Below, one piece after another: positions 5,823-11,337 of a stretch of 11,337 nt of DNA (positions within the stretch are counted from its first letter, which is position 1; each line of letters begins with the position of its first letter). The notes beneath the pieces are model-generated. The model searched no databases, was not told the origin of the DNA, and saw only the letters and a program-made list of their open reading frames with translations. The position numbers and the translations under genes are program-made. The DNA comes from an uncultured Bacilli bacterium (lineage in GTDB: Bacteria > Bacillota_I > Bacilli_A > RF39 > UBA660). Location of the stretch: positions 1 to 11,337 of the forward strand of contig CANPYQ010000035.1 in NCBI GenBank assembly GCA_947588865.1. The letters are read 5' to 3'.

Positions 5823-6830
5823 ATGAAGATATTAGTAACAGGTGGAACTGGGTATATAGGTTCTCATACATGTGTTGAACTTATTGAATCTGGATATGAA
5901 GTAGTAATTATAGATAATCTTTCTAATTCCAAAATTGAAGTTGTAGAAAGAATAAAAGAAATAACAGGTAAAGATGTTAAATTTTATGAAGGAGACTGTA
6001 TAGATAAGAGCTTTTTAATTAAAATTTTTAGTAAAGAGAAAATAGATGCAGTAATACATTTTGCGGGATTTAAAGCTGTAGGTGAATCAGTTTCAAATCC
6101 ATTAAAATATTATAGAAATAATTTAGATTCAACTATTACACTTTTAGAGGTAATGAATGAATTTAATTGTAAAAAATTAGTATTTTCATCTAGTGCAACT
6201 GTATACGGTAAACCTAAAAGTTTACCGATAAAGGAAACTTTTCCATTGTCCACAACAAATCCGTATGGCACTACAAAATTAATAATAGAAGGTATTTTAA
6301 GAGATTTGTATAATTCTGATAATAATTGGTCTATTGCAATTCTTAGGTATTTCAATCCAATAGGTGCTCATAAATCAGGGCTCATTGGGGAGAATCCTAA
6401 TGATATACCAAATAATTTAATGCCATATATCGTTAAAGTTGCAAGCAAAGAATTGGAATGTTTAAATATTTTTGGTAATGATTATAATACAAAGGATGGT
6501 ACTGGAGTTAGAGACTATATACATGTAGTAGATCTAGCAAAAGGCCATATTAAAGCAATAGAAAAAATTTTAAATGAAAATGGAATAGATGCATATAATT
6601 TAGGAACTGGGAATGGGTATAGTGTTTTAGAAATAGTAAATGCTTTTCAAAAAGTAAATAATGTAAAAGTAAATTACAAAATAGTTGAAAGGCGTAAAGG
6701 AGATATAGATGCTTGCTATGCGGATCCTAGTTATGCAAAGGAAAAATTAGGCTTTAAAACAAAATATGGAATAGAAGATATGTGTATAGATGCATATAAT
6801 TTTGCAAAAAAATTTAAGGAAGATAATTAA
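5823..6830 (+). CDS. galE: UDP-glucose 4-epimerase
   Basis: This 335-residue cytosolic short-chain dehydrogenase-type enzyme interconverts UDP-glucose and UDP-galactose (and possibly the N-acetyl forms) with bound NAD. The NAD fold is complete: G7-G-T-G-Y-I-G13, Asp31-Asn32 at the end of the second strand, D58, and H79-F-A-G-F-K84. The catalytic set is Ser124 in S-S-S-A-T-V-Y-G and Tyr148-x3-Lys152 in N-P-Y-G-T-T-K. R-Y-F-N-P-I-G-A-H and R-D-Y-I-H-V-x-D-L-A-x-G-H are also present. Length is normal for the family (about 330-340). No galK, galT or glycosyltransferase lies nearby, so it more likely feeds envelope or exopolysaccharide synthesis than a local Leloir operon (inference). It is monocistronic. 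Confidence 0.95.
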   Translation: MKILVTGGTGYIGSHTCVELIESGYEVVIIDNLSNSKIEVVERIKEITGKDVKFYEGDCIDKSFLIKIFSKEKIDAVIHFAGFKAVGESVSNPLKYYRNNLDSTITLLEVMNEFNCKKLVFSSSATVYGKPKSLPIKETFPLSTTNPYGTTKLIIEGILRDLYNSDNNWSIAILRYFNPIGAHKSGLIGENPNDIPNNLMPYIVKVASKELECLNIFGNDYNTKDGTGVRDYIHVVDLAKGHIKAIEKILNENGIDAYNLGTGNGYSVLEIVNAFQKVNNVKVNYKIVERRKGDIDACYADPSYAKEKLGFKTKYGIEDMCIDAYNFAKKFKEDN

Positions 6831-6840
6831 TCTTTCTTTT
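6818..6840 (+). terminator. Probable terminator of galE
   Basis: Stem GGAAGAT (6818-6824) / ATCTTTC (6830-6836), 7 bp with one G-U pair, loop AATTA containing part of the TAA stop, followed by TTTT and further A/T. Weak but in the same position as the other stop-overlapping terminators here. Confidence 0.55.
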
Positions 6841-6864
6841 ATTTATAAAATTTAAAATAAGTAT

Positions 6865-6892
6865 TTGAAATTTTAAAAAAATATGATATACT
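6865..6892 (+). promoter_or_regulatory. Promoter of tRNA-Lys
   Basis: TTGAAA (6865-6870), 16-bp spacer, extended -10 TG-A-TATACT (6884-6892). It is one of the best sigma-A matches in the window. The predicted start at about 6899 is 12 bases before the mature tRNA. Confidence 0.8.
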
Positions 6893-6910
6893 TAATGAGT
6901 AACAAGTTTT

Positions 6911-6986
6911 GTCTCGTTAGCTCAGTTGGTAGAGCAACTGACTCTTAATCAGTGGGTCTAGGGTTCGAGTCCCTAACGGGACACCA
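6911..6986 (+). tRNA. tRNA-Lys (anticodon CTT), CCA encoded
   Basis: The full cloverleaf can be folded. The acceptor stem is GTCTCGT / ACGGGAC (one G-U pair) and the D stem is GCTC / GAGC. The anticodon stem ACTGA / TCAGT closes the loop CTCTTAA, with anticodon CTT at 6944-6946 reading AAG. The T stem and loop are TAGGG-TTCGAGT-CCCTA. The discriminator base is A6983 and CCA is encoded at 6984-6986. Promoter and terminator flank it, so it is a single-gene unit. Confidence 0.97.
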
Positions 6987-6997
6987 TATTTGTAATG

Positions 6998-7021
6998 AAA
7001 ACTTTCAATCAGAAAGTTTTT
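6998..7021 (+). terminator. Terminator of tRNA-Lys
   Basis: Perfect 9-bp stem AAAACTTTC (6998-7006) / GAAAGTTTT (7012-7020), loop AATCA, ending in five T (7017-7021). Confidence 0.85.
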
Positions 7022-7078
7022 AATTTTATATATAGTAAATTCATTTTAAAATTTTTGTAAAAATTAAAGCATAATAAC

Positions 7079-7107
7079 TTGTAATTATTTTTAATATGTG
7101 TTATATT
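7079..7107 (+). promoter_or_regulatory. Promoter of the prepilin-like gene
   Basis: TTGTAA (7079-7084), 17-bp spacer, extended -10 TG-T-TATATT (7099-7107). The predicted start at about 7114 gives a leader of about 60 nt, the longest in the window. That leader holds a small hairpin, AAGATAT (7135-7141) / ATATCTT (7146-7152) with loop AAAA, ending four bases before the SD AAAGGAG (7156-7162). Confidence 0.6.
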
Positions 7108-7173
7108 TTTTATGTTACAGTATTTACATAGTATAAGATATAAAAATATCTTGATAAAGGAGTAGAAGATAAA

Positions 7174-7524
7174 ATGAAAAATAAAGGTTTTACATTAGTT
7201 GAGCTACTTGCAGTTATAGTAATATTGTCGTTACTTGCTATAATTACAACGGTATCAATCGGTAATATAATGTCATCTTCAAAAAACAGTTTATCTGATG
7301 AACAGAAAAAAAATTTAGAGGAATCAGCAAAGATATATTATATAAAAGAAGGAATGTCTTCAAATGTAAATTGTATTGATTTATCAGATTTGATAAGTAA
7401 AGGTTATATTGAATCATCAGAAGTGTTAGATCCAAAAACAAAAAAACCTATGACAGGTTCAATTAAAATAACTTTTGAAGCTAATCAATATACATATGAA
7501 TATCAATCAAAAACTTGTGAATAA
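7174..7524 (+). CDS. Type IV prepilin-like protein (N-terminal cleavage/methylation motif)
   Basis: This 116-residue protein has a class III signal: M-K-N-K-G followed by F-T-L-V-E-L, with cleavage expected between Gly5 and Phe6, which would be methylated. Glu10 is the conserved +5 glutamate. The hydrophobic assembly helix follows (residues 6-31), then a polar, mostly helical part and a short globular tail. Two cysteines, Cys67 (N-C-I-D) and Cys115 near the end, could form the disulfide loop seen in pilins (inference). The size fits a ComGC-like competence pseudopilin or minor pilin, but no comGA/comGB, peptidase or other pilin gene is near, so it is an orphan here. The promoter gives an unusually long leader for this window. 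Its stop codon overlaps the -35 of the spoVA promoter. Confidence 0.88.
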   Translation: MKNKGFTLVELLAVIVILSLLAIITTVSIGNIMSSSKNSLSDEQKKNLEESAKIYYIKEGMSSNVNCIDLSDLISKGYIESSEVLDPKTKKPMTGSIKITFEANQYTYEYQSKTCE

Positions 7525-7547
7525 AAATAGAAAATCTTTCCATAATA
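7518..7547 (+). promoter_or_regulatory. Probable sigma-G promoter of the spoVA operon
   Basis: TGAATA (7518-7523), 17-bp spacer, CATAATA (7541-7547). The forespore sigma-G consensus is TGAATA / CATACTA (CATNNTA) with 17-18 bp, so this is a near-perfect match, and spoVA is a known sigma-G operon in Bacillus. The predicted start at about 7553-7555 is the first base of the SD GGGAGGA (7553-7559), leaving a leader of about 13 nt. The -35 overlaps the pilin stop codon and the -10 lies in the loop of the pilin terminator. Confidence 0.75.
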
Positions 7548-7566
7548 ATTTTGGGAGGATTTTTTT
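7531..7566 (+). terminator. Terminator of the pilin gene, 3' arm doubling as spoVAC SD
   Basis: 11-bp stem AAAATCTTTCC (7531-7541) / GGGAGGATTTT (7553-7563) with two G-U pairs and an 11-base loop, then T to 7566. The 3' arm is the spoVAC SD and ATG follows directly at 7567. Read-through RNA would hide the SD. RNA begun at the internal sigma-G promoter lacks the 5' arm and leaves it free. Confidence 0.75.
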
Positions 7567-8007
7567 ATGGAAAAAAAGGATTATAAAAAATTAGTTGATA
7601 AATATACACCTAATGCTCCAAGATTCAAAAATGCAATAATTGCATTTTTAATAGGAGGTTTTATGGGTGTACTTGGAAATTTTTTAATAGATGCTTATTC
7701 ATTTTATTTTAATTTATCAAGTAAGGATGCAGGTGTCTTTATGATAATAACACTAGTATTTATAGGATGTTTTTTAACTTGTTTAGGTTTTTTTGATAAA
7801 TGGGTTAATTTTGCAAAATGTGGTCTTATTGTTCCAATAACGGGATTTGCGCATGCATGTCAAAGCGCAGCTTTAGAGTATAGAAAAGAAGGTTTAGTTA
7901 CTGGGATTGGCGCAAATATGTTTAAGCTTGCTGGTTCAGTAATAATTTTTGGAGTTGTAAGTGCTTATATTTTTGGACTTTTAAGAATTTTTGTTATGGG
8001 AGGATAA
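7567..8007 (+). CDS. spoVAC: Stage V sporulation protein AC
   Basis: This 146-residue inner spore membrane protein is a component of the SpoVA channel that loads dipicolinic acid (DPA) into the forespore and releases it at germination. SpoVAC has been described as mechanosensitive in Bacillus (family knowledge). The soluble, lysine-rich N-terminus (K-D-Y-x-K-L-V-D-K-Y-T-P) is typical. Hydrophobic segments lie at about residues 22-46, 54-78 and 117-143, with the conserved amphipathic stretch G-L-I-V-P-I-T-G-F-A-H-A (about residues 87-98) between them. Length is close to the family's usual 150. It is first in a three-gene operon. The downstream SD (GGGAGGA, 7998-8004) lies in its last codons. 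The upstream promoter indicates forespore expression. Confidence 0.96.
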   Translation: MEKKDYKKLVDKYTPNAPRFKNAIIAFLIGGFMGVLGNFLIDAYSFYFNLSSKDAGVFMIITLVFIGCFLTCLGFFDKWVNFAKCGLIVPITGFAHACQSAALEYRKEGLVTGIGANMFKLAGSVIIFGVVSAYIFGLLRIFVMGG

Positions 8008-8008
8008 T

Positions 8009-8998
8009 ATGACTTTTAAATACAATAATGTATATATTAATGAAACAAGTACAGTTGTAGGACCATATGAGTCAAAAGGACCATTTACTAAATTTTTTGA
8101 TAAAAGGTATGATGACTTTTACTTTGGTGAAAAAACTTGGGAACAGGCTGAAATTAAATCTATTAAAGATAGTGTAGAAATACTTCTAAATAAATTAAAT
8201 ATTAAAAATACTAATGTTGATGTTCACATTGGTGGAGATCTTTTAAATCAAATAGTAGCAACTAATTATGCATCTTCTAAAATTGGAATACCATTAATTG
8301 GAATATATAGTGCATGCTCAATAAGTACATTGGGGCTTATGATTGCTAGTAATATGATAGAGGCTAATCAAATTAAAAATGCTGTTGTTACTGCCTCTTC
8401 ACATAATAATGGGGCTGAAAAGCAATTTAGAAATCCAGTTGAGTATGGTGGCCCTAAAAAAGACTATACTACTTTTACAACTACAGGATGTGCAGCATGT
8501 TATTTATCAAATATTAAATCTAGTATAAGAGTTGAATCTGCTACTTTAGGAACAGTAACAGATATGGGAATTACAGATGTATTCAATATGGGTGCAGTTA
8601 TGGCTCCTTCTGCCGCAAAAGTAATATCAGATCATTTAAAAGATACAAATAGAAGTATAGATTACTATGATTTAATACTTACTGGTGATTTAGGGATAAT
8701 AGGTAAAATGATATTAAAAGATTACATAAAAAAAGAATATAATATTAATTTAAAAAACTATGATGATTCTGCTTGCATGATATTTGATATTAATAAGCAA
8801 CCTGTTTATAGTGGTGGTAGTGGACCTGCTTGTCTTCCTCTTGTTACTTATACTTACATATTTGATAAAATGAAAAAAGGAAAATTAAATAAGGTTTTAT
8901 TAGTAGCAACAGGAGCACTAATGAATACTGGCATGTGTAATCAACACTTATCCATACCAAGCATAAGTCATGCTATAAGTTTGGAGGTAGTAAAATGA
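8009..8998 (+). CDS. spoVAD: Stage V sporulation protein AD
   Basis: This 329-residue protein has a thiolase/ketoacyl-synthase-like fold. In Bacillus SpoVAD binds DPA directly on the membrane-associated SpoVA complex. The active-site-like cysteine is Cys103 in Y-S-A-C-S-I-S, corresponding by position to Cys110 of the Bacillus protein. V-V-T-A-S-S-H-N-N, the Q-F-R-N-P-x-E-Y-G region, the G-C-A-A-C segment and the C-terminal G-S-G-P-A-C and A-T-G-A-L-M-N-T motifs are all present. ATG 8009 is chosen because GGGAGGA (7998-8004) lies five bases upstream; an in-frame TTG at 7991 lies inside spoVAC and lacks an SD. The start follows the spoVAC stop by 1 bp and the gene ends in TGA overlapping the next ATG. 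Length is slightly below the usual 338. Confidence 0.96.
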   Translation: MTFKYNNVYINETSTVVGPYESKGPFTKFFDKRYDDFYFGEKTWEQAEIKSIKDSVEILLNKLNIKNTNVDVHIGGDLLNQIVATNYASSKIGIPLIGIYSACSISTLGLMIASNMIEANQIKNAVVTASSHNNGAEKQFRNPVEYGGPKKDYTTFTTTGCAACYLSNIKSSIRVESATLGTVTDMGITDVFNMGAVMAPSAAKVISDHLKDTNRSIDYYDLILTGDLGIIGKMILKDYIKKEYNINLKNYDDSACMIFDINKQPVYSGGSGPACLPLVTYTYIFDKMKKGKLNKVLLVATGALMNTGMCNQHLSIPSISHAISLEVVK

Positions 8999-9345
8999 TT
9001 TATTTTAATGCATTTTTATTTTGTGGATTAGTATGTTTAATTGGTCAAATAATATTAGATAATACTAAGCTTACTCCAGGGCATATTACAACTATATTTG
9101 TAATAGTCGGGGCATTTTTAGATGTATTCAATTTATATGACAAATTGGTATTATGGGCGGGAGGAGGAGCTCTCGTACCAATTACATCATTTGGTCATTT
9201 ATTAATACACGGAGCTATGGATACTGTAAATAATTTTGGTATTATGGGATTATTTATGGGAATGTTTGACTTAACATCGTCTGGAATAGTAGCTGCTATA
9301 GTATTTTCGTTTTTATTATCACTTATATTCCAACCTAAGGATTAA
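8995..9345 (+). CDS. spoVAE: Stage V sporulation protein AE (SpoVAEb-type)
   Basis: This 116-residue membrane protein is the third SpoVA channel component. Hydrophobic segments lie at about residues 3-21, 27-45, 50-66 and 88-112. The family motif G-G-G-A-L-V-P-I-T-S-F-G-H (about residues 57-69) echoes the G-L-I-V-P-I-T-G-F-A-H of SpoVAC, as expected because the two are related. The start overlaps the spoVAD stop (ATGA, 8995-8998) with GGAGGT just upstream, so translation is coupled. The operon holds only AC, AD and AE, the minimal set seen in clostridia, without AA, AB, AEa or AF. A strong terminator follows. Confidence 0.95.
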   Translation: MIYFNAFLFCGLVCLIGQIILDNTKLTPGHITTIFVIVGAFLDVFNLYDKLVLWAGGGALVPITSFGHLLIHGAMDTVNNFGIMGLFMGMFDLTSSGIVAAIVFSFLLSLIFQPKD

Positions 9346-9351
9346 AATCAT

Positions 9352-9387
9352 AAAAAGTGTCTAATATTTGAAAAGTAGACACTTTTT
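9352..9387 (+). terminator. Terminator of the spoVA operon
   Basis: Perfect 12-bp stem AAAAAGTGTCTA (9352-9363) / TAGACACTTTTT (9376-9387), 12-base loop, T-tract in the 3' arm. With A-tracts on the 5' side it may also work on the minus strand. Confidence 0.9.
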
Positions 9388-9409
9388 AATATATAAATAT
9401 AGAAATTTA

Positions 9410-9438
9410 TTGAATATTGTATTATTATATGTTATAAT
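9410..9438 (+). promoter_or_regulatory. Promoter of the 49-residue protein gene
   Basis: TTGAAT (9410-9415), 17-bp spacer, extended -10 TG-T-TATAAT (9430-9438). Predicted leader of about 20 nt with AGGAGG (9453-9458). The bases TGAATA (9411-9416) equal the sigma-G -35, but no CATNNTA follows at 17-18 bp, so sigma-A use is favoured. Confidence 0.8.
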
Positions 9439-9464
9439 CTCCAGTAGAAAGTAGGAGGTAGTAT

Positions 9465-9614
9465 ATGGCTAAAAGAGGTAGACCATCAAACAAAACAATT
9501 AGAAAAAGAAAAGAAGCTAAATCAAAAAGTGAATTATCATTACTTATAGGTATCTTTGTAGTTGTTGTATTAGTAGTTGTAGGGTTTTTAATAATATCAA
9601 ATAGTGGGCAATAA
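9465..9614 (+). CDS. 49-residue single-pass membrane protein with AT-hook-like N-terminus
   Basis: The short open frame has excellent signals: sigma-A-type promoter, AGGAGG six bases before ATG, TAA stop and a terminator. The first 23 residues are strongly basic (about ten Lys/Arg) and contain K-R-G-R-P-S-N-K, which matches the AT-hook core R-G-R-P that binds the minor groove of A/T-rich DNA. Residues 24-44 are a continuous hydrophobic helix rich in Val, Leu and Ile, and five residues follow. By the positive-inside rule the basic part is cytoplasmic and the short tail outside. I do not recognise the family. The start of FtsK/SpoIIIE-type proteins can look similar, but nothing follows here. 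Tethering DNA or ribosomal RNA to the membrane is possible but only inferred. It lies between spoVAE and ppdK as its own unit. Confidence 0.8.
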   Translation: MAKRGRPSNKTIRKRKEAKSKSELSLLIGIFVVVVLVVVGFLIISNSGQ

Positions 9615-9621
9615 GATCATA

Positions 9622-9651
9622 AATATTATATATTTGAATGAATATTATATA
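9622..9651. repeat. Direct repeat of AATATTATATA
   Basis: The 11-base unit occurs at 9622-9632 and again at 9641-9651, a period of 19 bases, in the gap before ppdK. The second copy runs into the terminator stem. In DNA this A/T-rich it may be chance. Confidence 0.35.
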
Positions 9652-9676
9652 AAGTGATAGGGCTTTATATTTTTTT
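9647..9676 (+). terminator. Terminator of the 49-residue protein gene
   Basis: Stem ATATAAAG (9647-9654) / CTTTATAT (9663-9670), loop TGATAGGG, seven T (9670-9676). Confidence 0.75.
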
Positions 9677-9706
9677 GTAAAATAATGTAATTTTTTGGAA
9701 AAAGTA

Positions 9707-9736
9707 TTGCTCTTATTTTTCTATTCGTGTTATAAT
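9707..9736 (+). promoter_or_regulatory. Promoter of ppdK
   Basis: Extended -10 TG-T-TATAAT (9728-9736) with a weak TTGCTC (9707-9712) at 18 bp. The predicted start at about 9743 gives a 20-nt leader with AAGGAGG before ATG 9763. Confidence 0.65.
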
Positions 9737-9762
9737 TAATTTGTTGTTAAAAGGAGGAAAAT

Positions 9763-11337
9763 ATGACAAAATATGTATATGCCTTCAAAGAAGGTAATAA
9801 AGACATGCGTAATTTGTTAGGTGGTAAGGGTGCTAACCTTGCTGAAATGACAGGTATTGGGTTACCTGTTCCAAGAGGTTTTACTGTTACTACTGAAGCA
9901 TGTATAAAATATTATGATGATGGTGAAGATATTTCTAATGAAATTAAAGAGGAAATATTAGAACATTTAAAATCTTTAGAAGAAGAAACTGGTAAAAAAT
10001 TTGGAGACAAGGAAAATCCATTATTAGTATCTGTTAGAAGTGGTGCAAGAGCATCAATGCCAGGTATGATGGATACTGTACTTAACTTAGGTTTAAACGA
10101 TGAAGTTGCAAAAGGATTTGCTAAAACTACGAATAATCCAAGATTCGTATATGATTCATATAGAAGATTTATTCAAATGTTTGCTGATGTTGTTATGGGA
10201 TTCCCTAAAAGCTCATTTGAAAGAAAATTTGATGTAATAAAAGAAGAAAAGGGAGTAGAATTTGATACAGAGCTTACTGCTGAAGATTTGATGGAAGTTG
10301 TAGAAATATATAAAGAAGAATATAAAAATCATGCTGGAGTAGAATTTCCACAAAATCCAAAAGATCAATTATTAGAAGCTGTAAAAGCAGTATTCAGAAG
10401 TTGGAATAATGATAGGGCTATTACTTATCGTAGACTTAATGATATTCCGTCTAGTTGGGGAACTGCTGTAAACGTACAAGAGATGGTTTATGGTAACCGT
10501 GGTGAAACATCAGGTACTGGTGTTGCATTTACAAGAAATCCAGCTACTGGTGAGAAAAAACTATATGGTGAATACTTGATGAATGCACAAGGAGAGGATG
10601 TTGTTGCTGGTATTCGTACACCAAAAACAATAGATACTTTGAAAGAAACTATGCCTGAATGTTATGATGAGTTTGTTAAAATTTGTAATACACTTGAAAA
10701 TCATTATAAAGATATGCAAGATATGGAATTTACTATTGAAAATGGGAAATTATTTATGTTACAAACTCGTAATGGTAAAAGGACTGCACAGGCTGCACTT
10801 AAAATTGCTGTTGATTTAGTAAATGAGGGAATGGTTAGTAAAGAAGAAGCTTTGCTTAAAGTTGAACCTAAACAATTAGATCAATTATTACATCCTAATT
10901 TTGATCAAGCAAGTTTAAAAGCTGCTAAGGTAGTAGCTCAAGGTTTAGCTGCATCTCCAGGTGCTGCAACAGGTAAAATATATTTTACTGCAGAAGATGT
11001 TATGAATGCTTCTAAAAATGGTGAAAAAGATCTTTTACTTGTTAGACTTGAAACTTCTCCAGAAGATATTGAGGGTATGAATATAGCTCATGGTATTCTT
11101 ACTATACGTGGAGGTATGACAAGCCATGCTGCTGTTGTTGCTCGTGGAATGGGTACTTGCTGTGTATCAGGATGTGGAGAACTTACAATAGATGAGGAAA
11201 CTAAAACAGTTAAAACTAAAGATGGTAAAGTATATCATGAAGGTGACTGGATGAGCTTAGATGGTTCAACTGGAAATGTTTATGGTGAACAAGTTAAAAC
11301 TGTGGATCCAGAAATAAGTGGTGACTTTGAAACATTT
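9763..11337 (+). CDS. ppdK: Pyruvate, phosphate dikinase (3' end outside window)
   Basis: The first 525 codons of an enzyme normally about 875 residues long run open to the right edge. PPDK interconverts pyruvate + ATP + Pi and PEP + AMP + PPi, and in anaerobes it often works in glycolysis or PEP supply. The N-terminal ATP-grasp domain is complete: G-G-K22-G-A-N-L-A-E-M and V-R92-S-G-A-R-A-S-M-P-G-M-M-D-T-V carry the nucleotide-binding residues. The swivelling phosphohistidine domain contains G-G-M-T-S-H455-A-A-V-V-A-R-G-M-G, with the catalytic histidine and the Thr453 that a regulatory kinase can modify. K22, R92 and H455 are at exactly the positions numbered in the Clostridium symbiosum enzyme, so there are no net insertions so far. 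The PEP/pyruvate barrel is beyond the window. AAGGAGG (9751-9757) sets the start. Codon use (more CGT, GCT, GGT) suggests higher expression than its neighbours. Confidence 0.97.
   Translation, partial: MTKYVYAFKEGNKDMRNLLGGKGANLAEMTGIGLPVPRGFTVTTEACIKYYDDGEDISNEIKEEILEHLKSLEEETGKKFGDKENPLLVSVRSGARASMPGMMDTVLNLGLNDEVAKGFAKTTNNPRFVYDSYRRFIQMFADVVMGFPKSSFERKFDVIKEEKGVEFDTELTAEDLMEVVEIYKEEYKNHAGVEFPQNPKDQLLEAVKAVFRSWNNDRAITYRRLNDIPSSWGTAVNVQEMVYGNRGETSGTGVAFTRNPATGEKKLYGEYLMNAQGEDVVAGIRTPKTIDTLKETMPECYDEFVKICNTLENHYKDMQDMEFTIENGKLFMLQTRNGKRTAQAALKIAVDLVNEGMVSKEEALLKVEPKQLDQLLHPNFDQASLKAAKVVAQGLAASPGAATGKIYFTAEDVMNASKNGEKDLLLVRLETSPEDIEGMNIAHGILTIRGGMTSHAAVVARGMGTCCVSGCGELTIDEETKTVKTKDGKVYHEGDWMSLDGSTGNVYGEQVKTVDPEISGDFETF

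Noticed and set aside
6110..6355. Minus-strand open frame of 81 codons
   Set aside because: It is antisense to the conserved core of galE, with no independent signals.
7244..7441. Minus-strand open frame of 65 codons in the pilin gene
   Set aside because: Its Leu/Ile-rich translation is an artefact of A/T-rich antisense. No SD.
9622..9651. Direct repeats as a ppdK operator
   Set aside because: The second copy overlaps the terminator stem and both are pure A/T. Without conservation data an operator claim is not supported.
1..11337. CRISPR array, defence island or prophage cargo
   Set aside because: No spaced short repeats, Cas-like or nuclease/toxin genes are seen. Apart from the recombinase edge, the window reads as ordinary chromosomal genes.

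Overview
The window is a very AT-rich piece of a chromosome from a Gram-positive, spore-forming, probably anaerobic bacterium (Bacillota; a clostridial or gut Bacilli/RF39-like lineage would fit). The support is: a spoVAC-spoVAD-spoVAE operon, a CotF-type coat gene cluster, superoxide reductase, a PPDK whose residue numbering matches the clostridial enzyme, AGGAGG-type Shine-Dalgarno (SD) sites, and TGA used as a stop (spoVAD) with TGG for Trp. Genus cannot be decided from this sequence. All convincing genes are on the + strand, and no gene-free stretch exceeds 300 bases.

Left edge (1-1478): the 3' part of a large serine recombinase ends at 1038. Two bases later begins a LysM-repeat gene that has lost its 5' end. 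A 20-base interrupted palindrome with a central GG lies on the boundary. The simplest reading is that a serine-integrase element inserted into a LysM gene, and the window starts inside that element and leaves it at about 1040-1050.

Cell wall and sporulation block (1561-3845): a secreted NlpC/P60 peptidoglycan hydrolase, then a three-gene operon of small helical proteins whose last member is CotF-like.

Oxidative-stress pair (3893-5766): a desulfoferrodoxin-type superoxide reductase and a YhfW-like FAD oxidoreductase with a C-terminal Rieske domain, each with its own compact promoter and terminator. Then galE (5823-6830), tRNA-Lys(CTT) (6911-6986) and an orphan type IV prepilin-like protein (7174-7524).

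Germination operon (7567-9345): spoVAC, spoVAD and spoVAE, tightly packed or overlapping, encode the forespore dipicolinic acid channel proteins. A near-consensus sigma-G promoter lies inside the terminator of the pilin gene. It is followed by an unlisted 49-residue protein with an RGRP AT-hook-like motif and one membrane helix (9465-9614), and by ppdK (9763 to the right edge, incomplete).

A theme of the window is extreme compactness. Terminator stems include stop codons, and several promoters sit so close to the gene that the predicted mRNA begins at the SD itself (GGTGAT or GGGAGGA).
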